The notes under the pieces: generated by a model | Seen by the model: only the letters and a program-made list of their open reading frames with translations | What the model was told of the DNA's origin: nothing | Database searches by the model: none | In this document: piece by piece, positions 1 through 6,943 of the stretch | Layout: every line of letters starts with the position of its first letter | How positions within the stretch are numbered: position 1 is the stretch's first letter | Translations under genes and position numbers: made by a program | NCBI GenBank assembly: GCA_927911515.1 | Contig: CAKMQH010000238.1 | Span: 1 to 10,869, forward strand | DNA: 10,869 bases | From: an uncultured Neisseria sp. | GTDB taxonomy: Bacteria; Pseudomonadota; Gammaproteobacteria; Burkholderiales; Neisseriaceae | Direction of reading: 5' to 3'

Positions 1-2
1 AA

Positions 3-1310
3 AACGTCCGTGCCAATACGCAATTCTTTGTGGAATGGACAGCGCAAGATTTGATTCGTGATGAGAATGGCGATGTCGTCGGTGTTACCGCCATGGAAAT
101 GGAAACCGGCGAAGTTTATATTTTCCACGCTAAAGCGGTAATGTTTGCTACTGGTGGTGGCGGTCGTATTTATGCGTCTTCCACCAATGCCTATATGAAT
201 ACCGGCGACGGTTTGGGTATTTGCGCCCGTGCGGGTATTCCGTTGGAAGATATGGAATTCTGGCAATTCCACCCGACCGGCGTGGCTGGTGCAGGCGTGT
301 TGATTACCGAAGGCGTACGCGGTGAGGGTGGTATTCTGTTGAATGCCGACGGCGAGCGCTTTATGGAACGCTATGCACCGACCGTAAAAGACTTGGCTTC
401 ACGCGACGTGGTTTCCCGTGCGATGGCGATGGAAATCTACGAAGGTCGTGGTTGCGGTAAAAACAAAGACCATGTATTGCTGAAAATCGACCATATCGGT
501 GCCGAAAAAATTATGGAAAAACTGCCGGGCATCCGCGAGATTTCCATTCAGTTTGCCGGTATCGACCCGATTAAAGACCCGATTCCTGTCGTGCCGACTA
601 CCCACTACATGATGGGCGGTATTCCGACCAACTATCACGGCGAAGTCGTTGTGCCGCAGGGCGACGAATATGAAGTGCCGGTGAAAGGTTTGTATGCTGC
701 CGGCGAGTGCGCTTGTGCTTCCGTGCACGGTGCGAACCGTTTGGGTACCAACTCCCTGCTTGACTTGGTGGTATTCGGTAAAGCTGCCGGCGACAGTATG
801 ATTAAATTCATCAAAGAGCAAAGCGATTGGAAACCGCTGCCTGCTGATGCGGGTGAGCTGACCCGCCAACGTATCGAACGATTGGATAACCAAACCGGCG
901 GCGAAAATGTTGATGCGCTGCGTCGCGAACTGCAACGTTCTGTTCAACTGCATGCCGGCGTGTTCCGTACTGATGAGATTCTGAGCAAAGGCGTTCGAGA
1001 AATCATGGCGATTGCCGAACGCGTAAAACGTACTGAAATCAAAGACAAGAGCAAAGTGTGGAATACCGCGCGTATCGAAGCTTTGGAATTGGATAACCTG
1101 ATTGAAGTAGCGAAAGCGACTTTGGTATCTGCCGAAGCTCGTAAAGAATCACGCGGTGCACACGCTTCAGACGACCATCCTGAGCGCGATGACGAAAACT
1201 GGATGAAACACACGCTGTATCATTCAGATACCAACACCTTGTCCTACAAACCGGTACACACCAAGCCTTTGAGCGTGGAATACATCAAACCGGCCAAGCG
1301 CGTTTACTGA
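3..1310 (+). CDS. sdhA: Succinate dehydrogenase flavoprotein subunit, 5'-truncated by window edge
   Basis: SdhA oxidises succinate to fumarate on covalently bound FAD and passes electrons to SdhB, on the cytoplasmic face of the inner membrane (complex II). The frame is open from base 3 to the TGA at 1308-1310 (435 residues). By comparison with the roughly 588-residue E. coli protein, about 150 N-terminal residues lie outside the window, including the FAD-attachment histidine. Visible family motifs are the ATGGGGR nucleotide-binding stretch (about 159-179), FHPTG with its histidine at 270-272, RGEGG from 318, the DLASRDVV segment whose arginine (402-404) matches the E. coli proton-shuttle Arg286, HYMMGG with its histidine at 603-605, and HGANRLG with its arginine at 738-740. 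The GTG at 30 is internal, not a start. An 11/12 DUS match lies inside the gene at 1166-1177. sdhB follows 124 bases downstream. Confidence 0.97.
   Translation, partial: NVRANTQFFVEWTAQDLIRDENGDVVGVTAMEMETGEVYIFHAKAVMFATGGGGRIYASSTNAYMNTGDGLGICARAGIPLEDMEFWQFHPTGVAGAGVLITEGVRGEGGILLNADGERFMERYAPTVKDLASRDVVSRAMAMEIYEGRGCGKNKDHVLLKIDHIGAEKIMEKLPGIREISIQFAGIDPIKDPIPVVPTTHYMMGGIPTNYHGEVVVPQGDEYEVPVKGLYAAGECACASVHGANRLGTNSLLDLVVFGKAAGDSMIKFIKEQSDWKPLPADAGELTRQRIERLDNQTGGENVDALRRELQRSVQLHAGVFRTDEILSKGVREIMAIAERVKRTEIKDKSKVWNTARIEALELDNLIEVAKATLVSAEARKESRGAHASDDHPERDDENWMKHTLYHSDTNTLSYKPVHTKPLSVEYIKPAKRVY
1166..1177 (-). repeat. DNA uptake sequence variant inside sdhA (11/12)
   Basis: The reverse strand reads TGGTCGTCTGAA, differing from the window's consensus AGGTCGTCTGAA only at the first base. 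It lies in the sdhA reading frame, where it covers a Ser-Asp-Asp stretch near the C-terminus. Such DUS motifs are bound by the minor pilin ComP during transformation in Neisseria. Confidence 0.6.
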
Positions 1311-1314
1311 TGCG

Positions 1315-1354
1315 TTTTCAGACGACCTCCGTATCACAAGGGGTCGTCTGAAAA
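1315..1354. terminator. DUS inverted pair between sdhA and sdhB (attenuator or terminator candidate)
   Basis: A reverse DUS (1317-1328, exact) and a forward DUS (1341-1352, GGGTCGTCTGAA, 11/12) face each other. The arms 1315-1327 and 1342-1354 are perfectly complementary over 13 bp, with a T-G wobble and one more C-G pair closing a loop of about 10 bases (1330-1339). Neisserial DUS pairs often sit at transcription ends. Here the 3' arm ends in AAAA and no T tract follows on the + strand. The pair also lies inside the sdh operon, only 4 bases after the sdhA stop. Complete termination would uncouple sdhB from sdhA, so partial attenuation or a pure uptake role is more likely. Confidence 0.5.
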
Positions 1355-1434
1355 TCAAATACACCACCACACTGAACAGCCTGAACCCATAACATAAAAC
1401 CATCAGGCGGTTTATGAGAAAAGGAACACTTCTC

Positions 1435-2142
1435 ATGGAAAAAATGAGTTTTGAAATTTACCGTTACAATCCGGACGTTGATGCAAAACCATATATGCAA
1501 CGTTACGAGTTGGAACTGGAACCTACCGACGTCAAACTTTTGGACGCGCTGGTGCGCCTAAAAGCGCAAGATGATACCCTGTCTTTCCGCCGTTCCTGCC
1601 GCGAAGGTATTTGCGGTTCGGACGGTATGAACATCAACGGCAAAAACGGCTTGGCGTGTCTGACCGATTTACGCGGTTTGAAGCAGCCTGTGAAAATCCG
1701 TCCGCTGCCCGGTCTGCCTGTCATCCGCGACCTGATTGTGGACATGACCCAGTTCTTCAAACAATACCACTCCATCAAACCTTACGTCGTCAACGACAAT
1801 CCGATCGATTCCGACAAAGAGCGACTGCAAACTCAGGAAGAGCGCAAAGAGTTGGACGGCTTGTACGAATGTATTTTGTGTGCCTGCTGTTCGACTGCCT
1901 GCCCGTCGTTCTGGTGGAATCCCGACAAATTCGTCGGCCCGTCCGGTTTGCTGAATGCCTACCGCTTCATCGCGGACAGCCGCGATACCATTACCAACGA
2001 GCGTTTGGATAATTTGAACGACCCGTATCGTCTGTTCCGCTGTCATACCATCATGAACTGCGTGGACGTATGTCCTAAACACTTGAATCCGACCCGTGCC
2101 ATCGGTAAGATTAAAGAAATTATGTTGAAACGAGCCGTTTAA
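1435..2142 (+). CDS. sdhB: Succinate dehydrogenase iron-sulfur subunit
   Basis: SdhB carries electrons from the SdhA flavin through three Fe-S clusters to ubiquinone at the membrane anchor SdhC/SdhD. The frame is open from an upstream ATG at 1414, but ATG 1435 is chosen because AAGGAA (1421-1426) lies 8 bases before it. This gives 235 residues. The plant-type ferredoxin domain has the 2Fe-2S ligands Cys55, Cys60, Asp63 and Cys75, the same numbers as in E. coli. The C-terminal domain has Cys146, Cys149, Cys152 and Cys213 for the 4Fe-4S cluster, and Cys156, Cys203 and Cys209 for the 3Fe-4S cluster. The SFWW motif (158-161) and His204 correspond to quinone-site residues in E. coli. All ligands are present and the gene looks functional. 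sdhE starts 3 bases after the stop, implying coupled translation. Confidence 0.98.
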   Translation: MEKMSFEIYRYNPDVDAKPYMQRYELELEPTDVKLLDALVRLKAQDDTLSFRRSCREGICGSDGMNINGKNGLACLTDLRGLKQPVKIRPLPGLPVIRDLIVDMTQFFKQYHSIKPYVVNDNPIDSDKERLQTQEERKELDGLYECILCACCSTACPSFWWNPDKFVGPSGLLNAYRFIADSRDTITNERLDNLNDPYRLFRCHTIMNCVDVCPKHLNPTRAIGKIKEIMLKRAV

Positions 2143-2145
2143 GAA

Positions 2146-2394
2146 ATGATGGTTTTTGACGATATTGCCAAACGGAAAATCCGTTTTCAAACCCGCCGGG
2201 GATTATTAGAGTTAGATTTGATTTTCGGCAGGTTTATGGAAAAAGAATTCGAGCATTTGAACGATAAAGAGCTGTCCGAGTTTTCCGAAATCCTTGAGTT
2301 TCAAGATCAGGAGCTTCTTGCCCTGATCAACGGACATTCGGCGACAGACAAGGAACACCTTATCCCTATGCTTGAAAAAATCAGACGAGCTTGA
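2146..2394 (+). CDS. sdhE: FAD assembly factor SdhE (succinate dehydrogenase flavinylation factor)
   Basis: This 82-residue protein belongs to the SdhE/Sdh5 family (older name YgfY, DUF339), small cytoplasmic helical proteins that promote covalent attachment of FAD to SdhA. The family signature RGxxE is present as Arg18-Gly19-Leu20-Leu21-Glu22, within RRGLLELD. The rest is acidic and helical, as expected, and the length is typical (80-90 residues). There are two consecutive ATG codons at 2146 and 2149, and the second could be the true start. There is no strong Shine-Dalgarno sequence and the sdhB stop is only 3 bases upstream, so translation is probably coupled to sdhB. Its place directly after sdhAB supports the assignment. 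Confidence 0.93.
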   Translation: MMVFDDIAKRKIRFQTRRGLLELDLIFGRFMEKEFEHLNDKELSEFSEILEFQDQELLALINGHSATDKEHLIPMLEKIRRA

Positions 2395-2403
2395 CGTATT
2401 GGA

Positions 2404-2427
2404 AATCCGCCTGCCTTTCGGCGGATT
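2404..2427 (+). terminator. Hairpin after sdhE, possible weak terminator
   Basis: AATCCGCC (2404-2411) and GGCGGATT (2420-2427) form a perfect 8-bp GC-rich stem with an 8-base loop, starting 9 bases after the sdhE stop. No T tract follows (CCTAGG comes next), so it may stabilise the sdh transcript end or terminate only partially. Confidence 0.4.
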
Positions 2428-2439
2428 CCTAGGATACGG

Positions 2440-2451
2440 AGGTTGTCTGAA
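2440..2451 (+). repeat. DNA uptake sequence variant before gltA (11/12)
   Basis: AGGTTGTCTGAA differs from the window's DUS consensus by one base (T for C at position 5). It lies in the sdhE-gltA gap as a single forward copy and is therefore not part of a DUS hairpin. Confidence 0.5.
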
Positions 2452-2462
2452 AATAAAGACCG

Positions 2463-2478
2463 TGCTGCATAGGCAGCA
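2463..2478 (+). promoter_or_regulatory. Small hairpin in the gltA leader
   Basis: TGCTGC (2463-2468) and GCAGCA (2473-2478) form a perfect 6-bp stem closed by an ATAG tetraloop. It ends 18 bases before the AAAGGAG Shine-Dalgarno (2497-2503) of gltA. A role in translation control, for instance with a small RNA, is possible. In N. meningitidis, TCA-cycle mRNAs are known targets of small RNAs, but no pairing partner is visible here. Confidence 0.3.
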
Positions 2479-2511
2479 ACGAAAGCCCCAACCTACAAAG
2501 GAGCGATAAAT

Positions 2512-3795
2512 ATGTCCAAATCAATTAAACTCAACGTACCCAATCAAGAGGATTTAGAACTGCCCGTATTGGAAGCGAGCATCGGTCATGACGTGGTCGA
2601 TATCCGCGCACTGACTAAAAGCACAGGCTTATTCTCATTCGACCCCGGATTCGTTTCAACAGCAAGCTGCGAGTCCAAAATCACTTATATCGACGGCGAC
2701 GAAGGCTTGCTGTATTACCGTGGTTATCCTATTGAACAGCTTGCCGAAAAATCCGATTATCTGGAAGTCTGCTACCTGTTGATTTACGGCGAATTGCCGA
2801 CACCTGAACAAAAGGCAGAATTTGACAATACCGTCCGCCGTCATACGATGGTGCATGAACAGCTGACTTGGTTCTTCCGCGGCTTCCGCCGTGATGCGCA
2901 TCCGATGGCGATGATGGTCGGCGTGGTCGGTGCATTGTCTGCATTCTATCAAGACAGTCTGGACATCACGAACCCCGAACACCGCAAAATCGCGATTTAC
3001 CGTCTGATTTCCAAAATTCCGACGATTGCGGCAATGTGTTACCGTTATTCCAACGGTCTGCCGTTCAATTATCCAAAAAACAACCTCTCTTATTCCGAAA
3101 ACTTCATGCACATGATGTTCGCCACACCATGTGAAGACTACAAACCCAATCCCGTATTGGCACGCGCGCTCGACCGCATCTTTATCCTTCATGCCGACCA
3201 CGAGCAAAACGCATCGACTTCGACCGTCCGTTTGGCAGGTTCTTCAGGTGCGAACCCGTTTGCTTGTATCGCTGCCGGTATTGCCTGTCTGTGGGGTGCG
3301 TCCCACGGCGGTGCGAACGAAGCCGTCTTGAAAATGTTGGACGAAATTGGTGATGTGTCCCGTGTTGCCGAATATATGGAAGGCGTGAAACAGCGTAAAT
3401 ACCGCCTGATGGGCTTCGGACATCGCGTGTACCGCAATATGGATCCGCGCGCCAGCATCATGCGCGAGACCTGTTATGAAGTGCTGAAAGAATTGGGCTT
3501 GGAAGACAGTCCGAAATTCAAGCTGGCAATGGAGTTGGAACAAATTGCCCTGAAAGACCCGTTCTTCGTAGAGCGCAAGCTGTACCCCAACGTCGACTTC
3601 TACTCCGGTATCGTCCTGTCCGCGCTGGGCATTCCGACCGAAATGTTTACCGTCATCTTCGCCCTGTCGCGCAGCGTGGGCTGGATTTCGCACTGGCATG
3701 AAATGATCGGCGATCCTTCGCTGAAAATCGGCCGTCCGCGCCAACTTTATACCGGTGCCGTACGTCGTGATTATGTACCGGCGGATAAACGCTGA
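2512..3795 (+). CDS. gltA: Citrate synthase
   Basis: GltA condenses acetyl-CoA with oxaloacetate to citrate, the entry step of the TCA cycle, in the cytoplasm. The 427-residue length equals that of E. coli GltA, the NADH-sensitive type II hexameric form. The catalytic triad is present: His265 in WGASHGGANEA, His304 in MGFGHRVY and Asp362 in YPNVDFYSG. The HADHEQNAST segment has His227 and His230, which match NADH-site histidines of the E. coli enzyme. That suggests, but does not prove, allosteric inhibition by NADH. The ATG at 2512 is supported by an excellent AAAGGAG at 2497-2503, 8 bases upstream. The gene is intact and ends in TGATAA. The 117-base gap from sdhE contains hairpins and a DUS variant, so gltA may have its own promoter, although I see no clear one. 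Confidence 0.98.
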   Translation: MSKSIKLNVPNQEDLELPVLEASIGHDVVDIRALTKSTGLFSFDPGFVSTASCESKITYIDGDEGLLYYRGYPIEQLAEKSDYLEVCYLLIYGELPTPEQKAEFDNTVRRHTMVHEQLTWFFRGFRRDAHPMAMMVGVVGALSAFYQDSLDITNPEHRKIAIYRLISKIPTIAAMCYRYSNGLPFNYPKNNLSYSENFMHMMFATPCEDYKPNPVLARALDRIFILHADHEQNASTSTVRLAGSSGANPFACIAAGIACLWGASHGGANEAVLKMLDEIGDVSRVAEYMEGVKQRKYRLMGFGHRVYRNMDPRASIMRETCYEVLKELGLEDSPKFKLAMELEQIALKDPFFVERKLYPNVDFYSGIVLSALGIPTEMFTVIFALSRSVGWISHWHEMIGDPSLKIGRPRQLYTGAVRRDYVPADKR

Positions 3796-3832
3796 TAATC
3801 GAGATGTTAATATGTTGTCGGAGTTTTATTTG

Positions 3833-3853
3833 AGAAAGCCGAATAGCTTTTTT
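3833..3853 (+). terminator. Possible weak terminator after gltA
   Basis: AAAGC (3835-3839) and GCTTT (3846-3850) form a short stem with the loop CGAATA, followed by TTT, making a run of six T. The stem is only 5 bp with two G-C pairs, so it is weak, but the T tract and its place 38 bases after the gltA stop fit an intrinsic terminator. Confidence 0.35.
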
Positions 3854-3906
3854 AAATGAGTTTGTCCGCAATAAACGAAACAGATACAAGTAATTTGGCT
3901 GGAAAT

Positions 3907-3970
3907 AGGGTAGAATGAAGTGTCATTTCAAACGGCATGGATTCCGTTGAAACACATGGAATTCTACCCT
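3907..3970 (+). promoter_or_regulatory. Long imperfect hairpin in the gltA-sucA gap, before sucA
   Basis: The outer arms AGGGTAGAAT (3907-3916) and ATTCTACCCT (3961-3970) are perfectly complementary over 10 bp. Nested inside, GTG (3920-3922) pairs with CAC (3953-3955), TTTCAA (3926-3931) with TTGAAA (3947-3952), and CGG (3933-3935) with CCG (3944-3946), closing an 8-base loop. This gives about 22 pairs in 64 bases, ending 32 bases before the sucA ATG. No T tract directly follows (the next bases are TTGTTTATATTTT). A weak promoter-like pair TTGTCC (3862-3867), 17 bases, TACAAG (3885-3890) lies upstream and would place the hairpin in the sucA 5' leader. The structure is visible; the function is inference. 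Confidence 0.4.
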
Positions 3971-4002
3971 TTGTTTATATTTTAAAGAAAAGAGCTCGTG
4001 TC

Positions 4003-6831
4003 ATGATGGATGAAAAACTCAATTTTTCTTATCTGTTCGGTTCAAATGCTCCCTACATCGAAGAATTGTATGAGAATTTCTTGGAAAACCCAAGTTCTGT
4101 CGATGAGAAATGGAAGCAATATTTCACCGACTTAAGCAAGCAGCCCGGTGCGGCAGATGTTGATGTTGCCCATGCTCCGATTCGTGAATCCTTCGCTAAT
4201 TTGGCAAAAACCAAATCGACAGCGGCTATTGCCGGCGGTATGGATGAAGCCATGATGAAGAAACAGGTCGGTGTATTGCGGTTGATTTCTGCTTACCGTA
4301 TTCAAGGTGTGGGTGCTGCCCAGCTTGACCCGCTCAAACGTATTCCGCCACGCAACATTGAAGCCCTCGATCCCAAATTCCACGGACTGAATGATGCCGA
4401 TATGGCGGTTCAGTTCAATATGGGCGAGGGCGATTTTTCCGGCCAAAGCAAGCTGCCTCTGTCCCAAATCATCAGCAACCTCAAACAAACCTACTGCGGT
4501 CACCTCGCATTGGAATACATCTACATTCCCAATACCGAAGAACGCCGCTGGTTGCGCAATTATTTTGAGGATGTGCTGTCCACCCCTAGTTACAGTGCCG
4601 AACAGAAACGCCGCATCCTGAAAGAAATGACCGCTGCCGAGACTTTGGAGCGTTATCTGCATACCAAATATGTCGGTCAGAAACGCTTCGGCGTAGAAGG
4701 CGGCGAGAGCGTGATTGCCGGTCTGAATTACCTGATTCAAAACGCAGGTAAAGACGGTGTCGAAGAAGTCATCATCGGTATGGCACACCGAGGTCGTCTG
4801 AATGTCTTGGTCAACATTTTGGGCAAGAAACCGGGCGATTTGTTTGCCGAGTTTGAAGGCCGTGCCGAAATCAAGCTGCCCAGCGGCGACGTGAAATACC
4901 ACATGGGTTTCAGCTCCGACATCGCTACGCCGAATGGTCCGATGCACGTTTCTTTGGCGTTCAACCCGTCGCACTTGGAAATCGTTAACCCTGTTGTCGA
5001 AGGTTCTGCACGCGCCAAACAAAAACGTCTGGGCGAAAACGGTCGCGACAAAGTATTGCCCGTATTGATTCACGGCGACTCTGCATTTGTCGGTTTGGGC
5101 GTCAACCAAGCAACGTTCAACCTGTCTAAAACGCGCGGCTACACTACCGGCGGTACGGTTCACATCGTTATCAACAACCAAATCGGCTTTACCACTTCCG
5201 ATACCCGCGATACCCGCTCGACCGTGCATTGTACCGACGTGGCGAAAATGGTTTCCGCTCCGGTTATCCACGTCAACGGCGACGATCCGGAACGCGTTTG
5301 CTTCGCCATCCAAGCAGCTTTGGACTACCGTAAAAAATTCAACAAAGACATCGTGATCGATGTTGTCTGCTACCGCAAATGGGGTCACAACGAGGGCGAT
5401 GATCCGACCCTGACCCAGCCGATGATGTACAAAAAAGTATCGCAACACCCCGGTGCGCGTGCTTTGTACACTGAGCAACTGATTGCAGAAGGCGTGGTAA
5501 CGCAAGCAGAAGCTGATGGCTATATCCAAGCTTACCGCGATGCTTTGGACAAAGGCGAACACGTCGAGCAAACGACGTTGAGCAATTTCCAACGTACGCA
5601 AATCGATTGGAGCAAATACCAAGGTCAAGACTGGCGCGAAGATGTGGAAACCGGTCTGCCTGCTGCCGACATCGAGCGTCTCACCGAGAAATTCACCGCT
5701 GTTCCCGAAGGCTTTGCGCTGCACCCGACTGCCAAGCGCGTGCTCGAAGCGCGTAAAGGCATGGCTGCGGGCAGTCAGCCGATTGACTGGGGTATGGCGG
5801 AAACACTCGCATACGCCAACTTGGTGACCAAAGGTCACGGCGTGCGCATTTCCGGCGAAGACTCCGGACGCGGTACATTCTCACACCGTCATGCCGTATT
5901 GCATGATCAAAACCGCGAAAAATGGGATGACGGCACTTATGTACCGCTGCGCAATATGGGCGAAGGTGCAGGCGAATTCCTCGTGATCGACTCCATCTTG
6001 AATGAAGAAGCGGTCATGGCTTATGAATATGGCTTTGCCTGCTCCGCACCTGACAAACTGACCATTTGGGAAGCCCAGTTCGGCGACTTTGCCAACGGTG
6101 CGCAAGTCACCATCGACCAATTCCTGTCGTCCGGCGAAACCAAGTGGGGTCGTCTCTGCGGTCTGACCACCATCCTGCCGCACGGCTATGACGGACAAGG
6201 TCCGGAACACTCATCCGGCCGTGTAGAACGCTGGTTGCAGCTTTGCTCTGAAAACAATATGCAAATCATCATGCCGTCCGAAGCGTCGCAAATGTTCCAC
6301 CTGCTGCAACGCCAAGTCTTGAGTTCGTACCGCAAACCGCTGGTGATTTTCATGTCCAAACGCCTGTTGCGTTTCAAAGGCGCGATGAGCTCGCTGGAAA
6401 ACTTTACCGAAGGTTCGCGCTTCCGTCCTGTCATCGGCGATACCGCCGAGCGTGGCAACAATGAAAGCGTGAAACGCGTGATTCTGTGTGCCGGACAGGT
6501 TTACTACGATTTGGAAGCAGGCCGCGCCGAGCGCAAACTGGAAAACGATGTCGCCATCGTACGCGTCGAGCAGCTTTATCCGTTCCCATACGACGAGTTG
6601 CGTGCAGAACTGGCGAAATATCCGAACGCGAAATCCGTGGTTTGGGCGCAGGAAGAGCCAAAAAACCAAGGCGCGTTCTACCAAATCCGTCACCGCTTGG
6701 AAGACGTTATCAGCGAAAGCCAAAAACTGTCTTATGCCGGTCGTCCGAGCAGCGCATCGCCAGCCGTCGGCTATATGAGCAAACACGTTGCCCAGCTGAA
6801 ACAACTGGTTGAAGACGCAATGACGCTGTAA
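4003..6831 (+). CDS. sucA: 2-oxoglutarate dehydrogenase E1 component
   Basis: SucA is the thiamine-diphosphate-dependent E1 subunit. It decarboxylates 2-oxoglutarate and transfers the succinyl group to the lipoyl arm of SucB. From ATG 4003 the protein has 942 residues, close to the E. coli length (933). The frame is open upstream to ATG 3937, but those 22 residues fall in the leader hairpin and precede the conserved N-terminal segment SYLFGSNAPYIEELYENFL. A purine-rich AAAGAAAAGAG (3984-3994) serves 4003. The N-terminal segment is the E2-binding region. The ThDP part shows MAHRGRLNVL (His262), HGDSAF (Asp359), INNQIGFTT (Asn391, Asn392) and KWGHNEGDDP (His462). The transketolase-like central domain shows SGEDSGRGTFSHRHA and WEAQFGDFANGAQ, and a C-terminal domain follows. 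The gene is intact. A perfect DUS at 4791-4802 encodes RGRLN. Confidence 0.98.
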   Translation: MMDEKLNFSYLFGSNAPYIEELYENFLENPSSVDEKWKQYFTDLSKQPGAADVDVAHAPIRESFANLAKTKSTAAIAGGMDEAMMKKQVGVLRLISAYRIQGVGAAQLDPLKRIPPRNIEALDPKFHGLNDADMAVQFNMGEGDFSGQSKLPLSQIISNLKQTYCGHLALEYIYIPNTEERRWLRNYFEDVLSTPSYSAEQKRRILKEMTAAETLERYLHTKYVGQKRFGVEGGESVIAGLNYLIQNAGKDGVEEVIIGMAHRGRLNVLVNILGKKPGDLFAEFEGRAEIKLPSGDVKYHMGFSSDIATPNGPMHVSLAFNPSHLEIVNPVVEGSARAKQKRLGENGRDKVLPVLIHGDSAFVGLGVNQATFNLSKTRGYTTGGTVHIVINNQIGFTTSDTRDTRSTVHCTDVAKMVSAPVIHVNGDDPERVCFAIQAALDYRKKFNKDIVIDVVCYRKWGHNEGDDPTLTQPMMYKKVSQHPGARALYTEQLIAEGVVTQAEADGYIQAYRDALDKGEHVEQTTLSNFQRTQIDWSKYQGQDWREDVETGLPAADIERLTEKFTAVPEGFALHPTAKRVLEARKGMAAGSQPIDWGMAETLAYANLVTKGHGVRISGEDSGRGTFSHRHAVLHDQNREKWDDGTYVPLRNMGEGAGEFLVIDSILNEEAVMAYEYGFACSAPDKLTIWEAQFGDFANGAQVTIDQFLSSGETKWGRLCGLTTILPHGYDGQGPEHSSGRVERWLQLCSENNMQIIMPSEASQMFHLLQRQVLSSYRKPLVIFMSKRLLRFKGAMSSLENFTEGSRFRPVIGDTAERGNNESVKRVILCAGQVYYDLEAGRAERKLENDVAIVRVEQLYPFPYDELRAELAKYPNAKSVVWAQEEPKNQGAFYQIRHRLEDVISESQKLSYAGRPSSASPAVGYMSKHVAQLKQLVEDAMTL
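4791..4802 (+). repeat. Perfect DNA uptake sequence within sucA
   Basis: AGGTCGTCTGAA matches the window's DUS consensus at 12 of 12 bases. It lies in the sucA frame as codons for Arg-Gly-Arg-Leu-Asn of the conserved MAHRGRLNVL motif. It is the only exact copy inside a coding region here. Confidence 0.8.
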
Positions 6832-6844
6832 CGCAATACGGTGC

Positions 6845-6878
6845 GGCGTTCCGAATGAAACACTTCAGACGGAACGCC
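6845..6878 (+). terminator. Hairpin after sucA, possible attenuator
   Basis: GGCGTTCCG (6845-6853) and CGGAACGCC (6870-6878) form a perfect 9-bp GC-rich stem with a 16-base loop, starting 14 bases after the sucA stop. The 3' side of the loop and stem contains TTCAGACGG, nine of ten bases of a reverse canonical DUS core. AGCCAAACAAAA follows with no T tract, so it may only slow transcription or stabilise the message between sucA and sucB. Confidence 0.4.
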
Positions 6879-6905
6879 AGCCAAACAAAAGAGATAACAC
6901 ACAAC

Positions 6906-6917
6906 AGGTCGTCTGAA
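6906..6917 (+). repeat. Perfect DNA uptake sequence before sucB
   Basis: AGGTCGTCTGAA, 12 of 12 bases, is a single forward copy 26 bases before the sucB start. It does not pair with another full DUS nearby. Confidence 0.8.
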
Positions 6918-6943
6918 AACCAACGACCATCTGGAGACACAAA

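Noticed and set aside
1414..1434. In-frame seven-residue upstream start of SdhB
   Set aside because: The Shine-Dalgarno AAGGAA lies inside this extension and serves ATG 1435, from which the 2Fe-2S ligands number exactly as in E. coli SdhB.
3937..4002. In-frame 22-residue N-terminal extension of SucA
   Set aside because: It runs through the leader hairpin and precedes the usual E1 N-terminus, and ATG 4003 has a purine-rich site at a suitable distance.
4132..5838. Long antisense open frame of 568 codons opposite sucA
   Set aside because: It lies wholly within the well-supported sucA gene, has no family motif or ribosome binding site, and such shadows arise from the GC-skewed codon use of the real gene.
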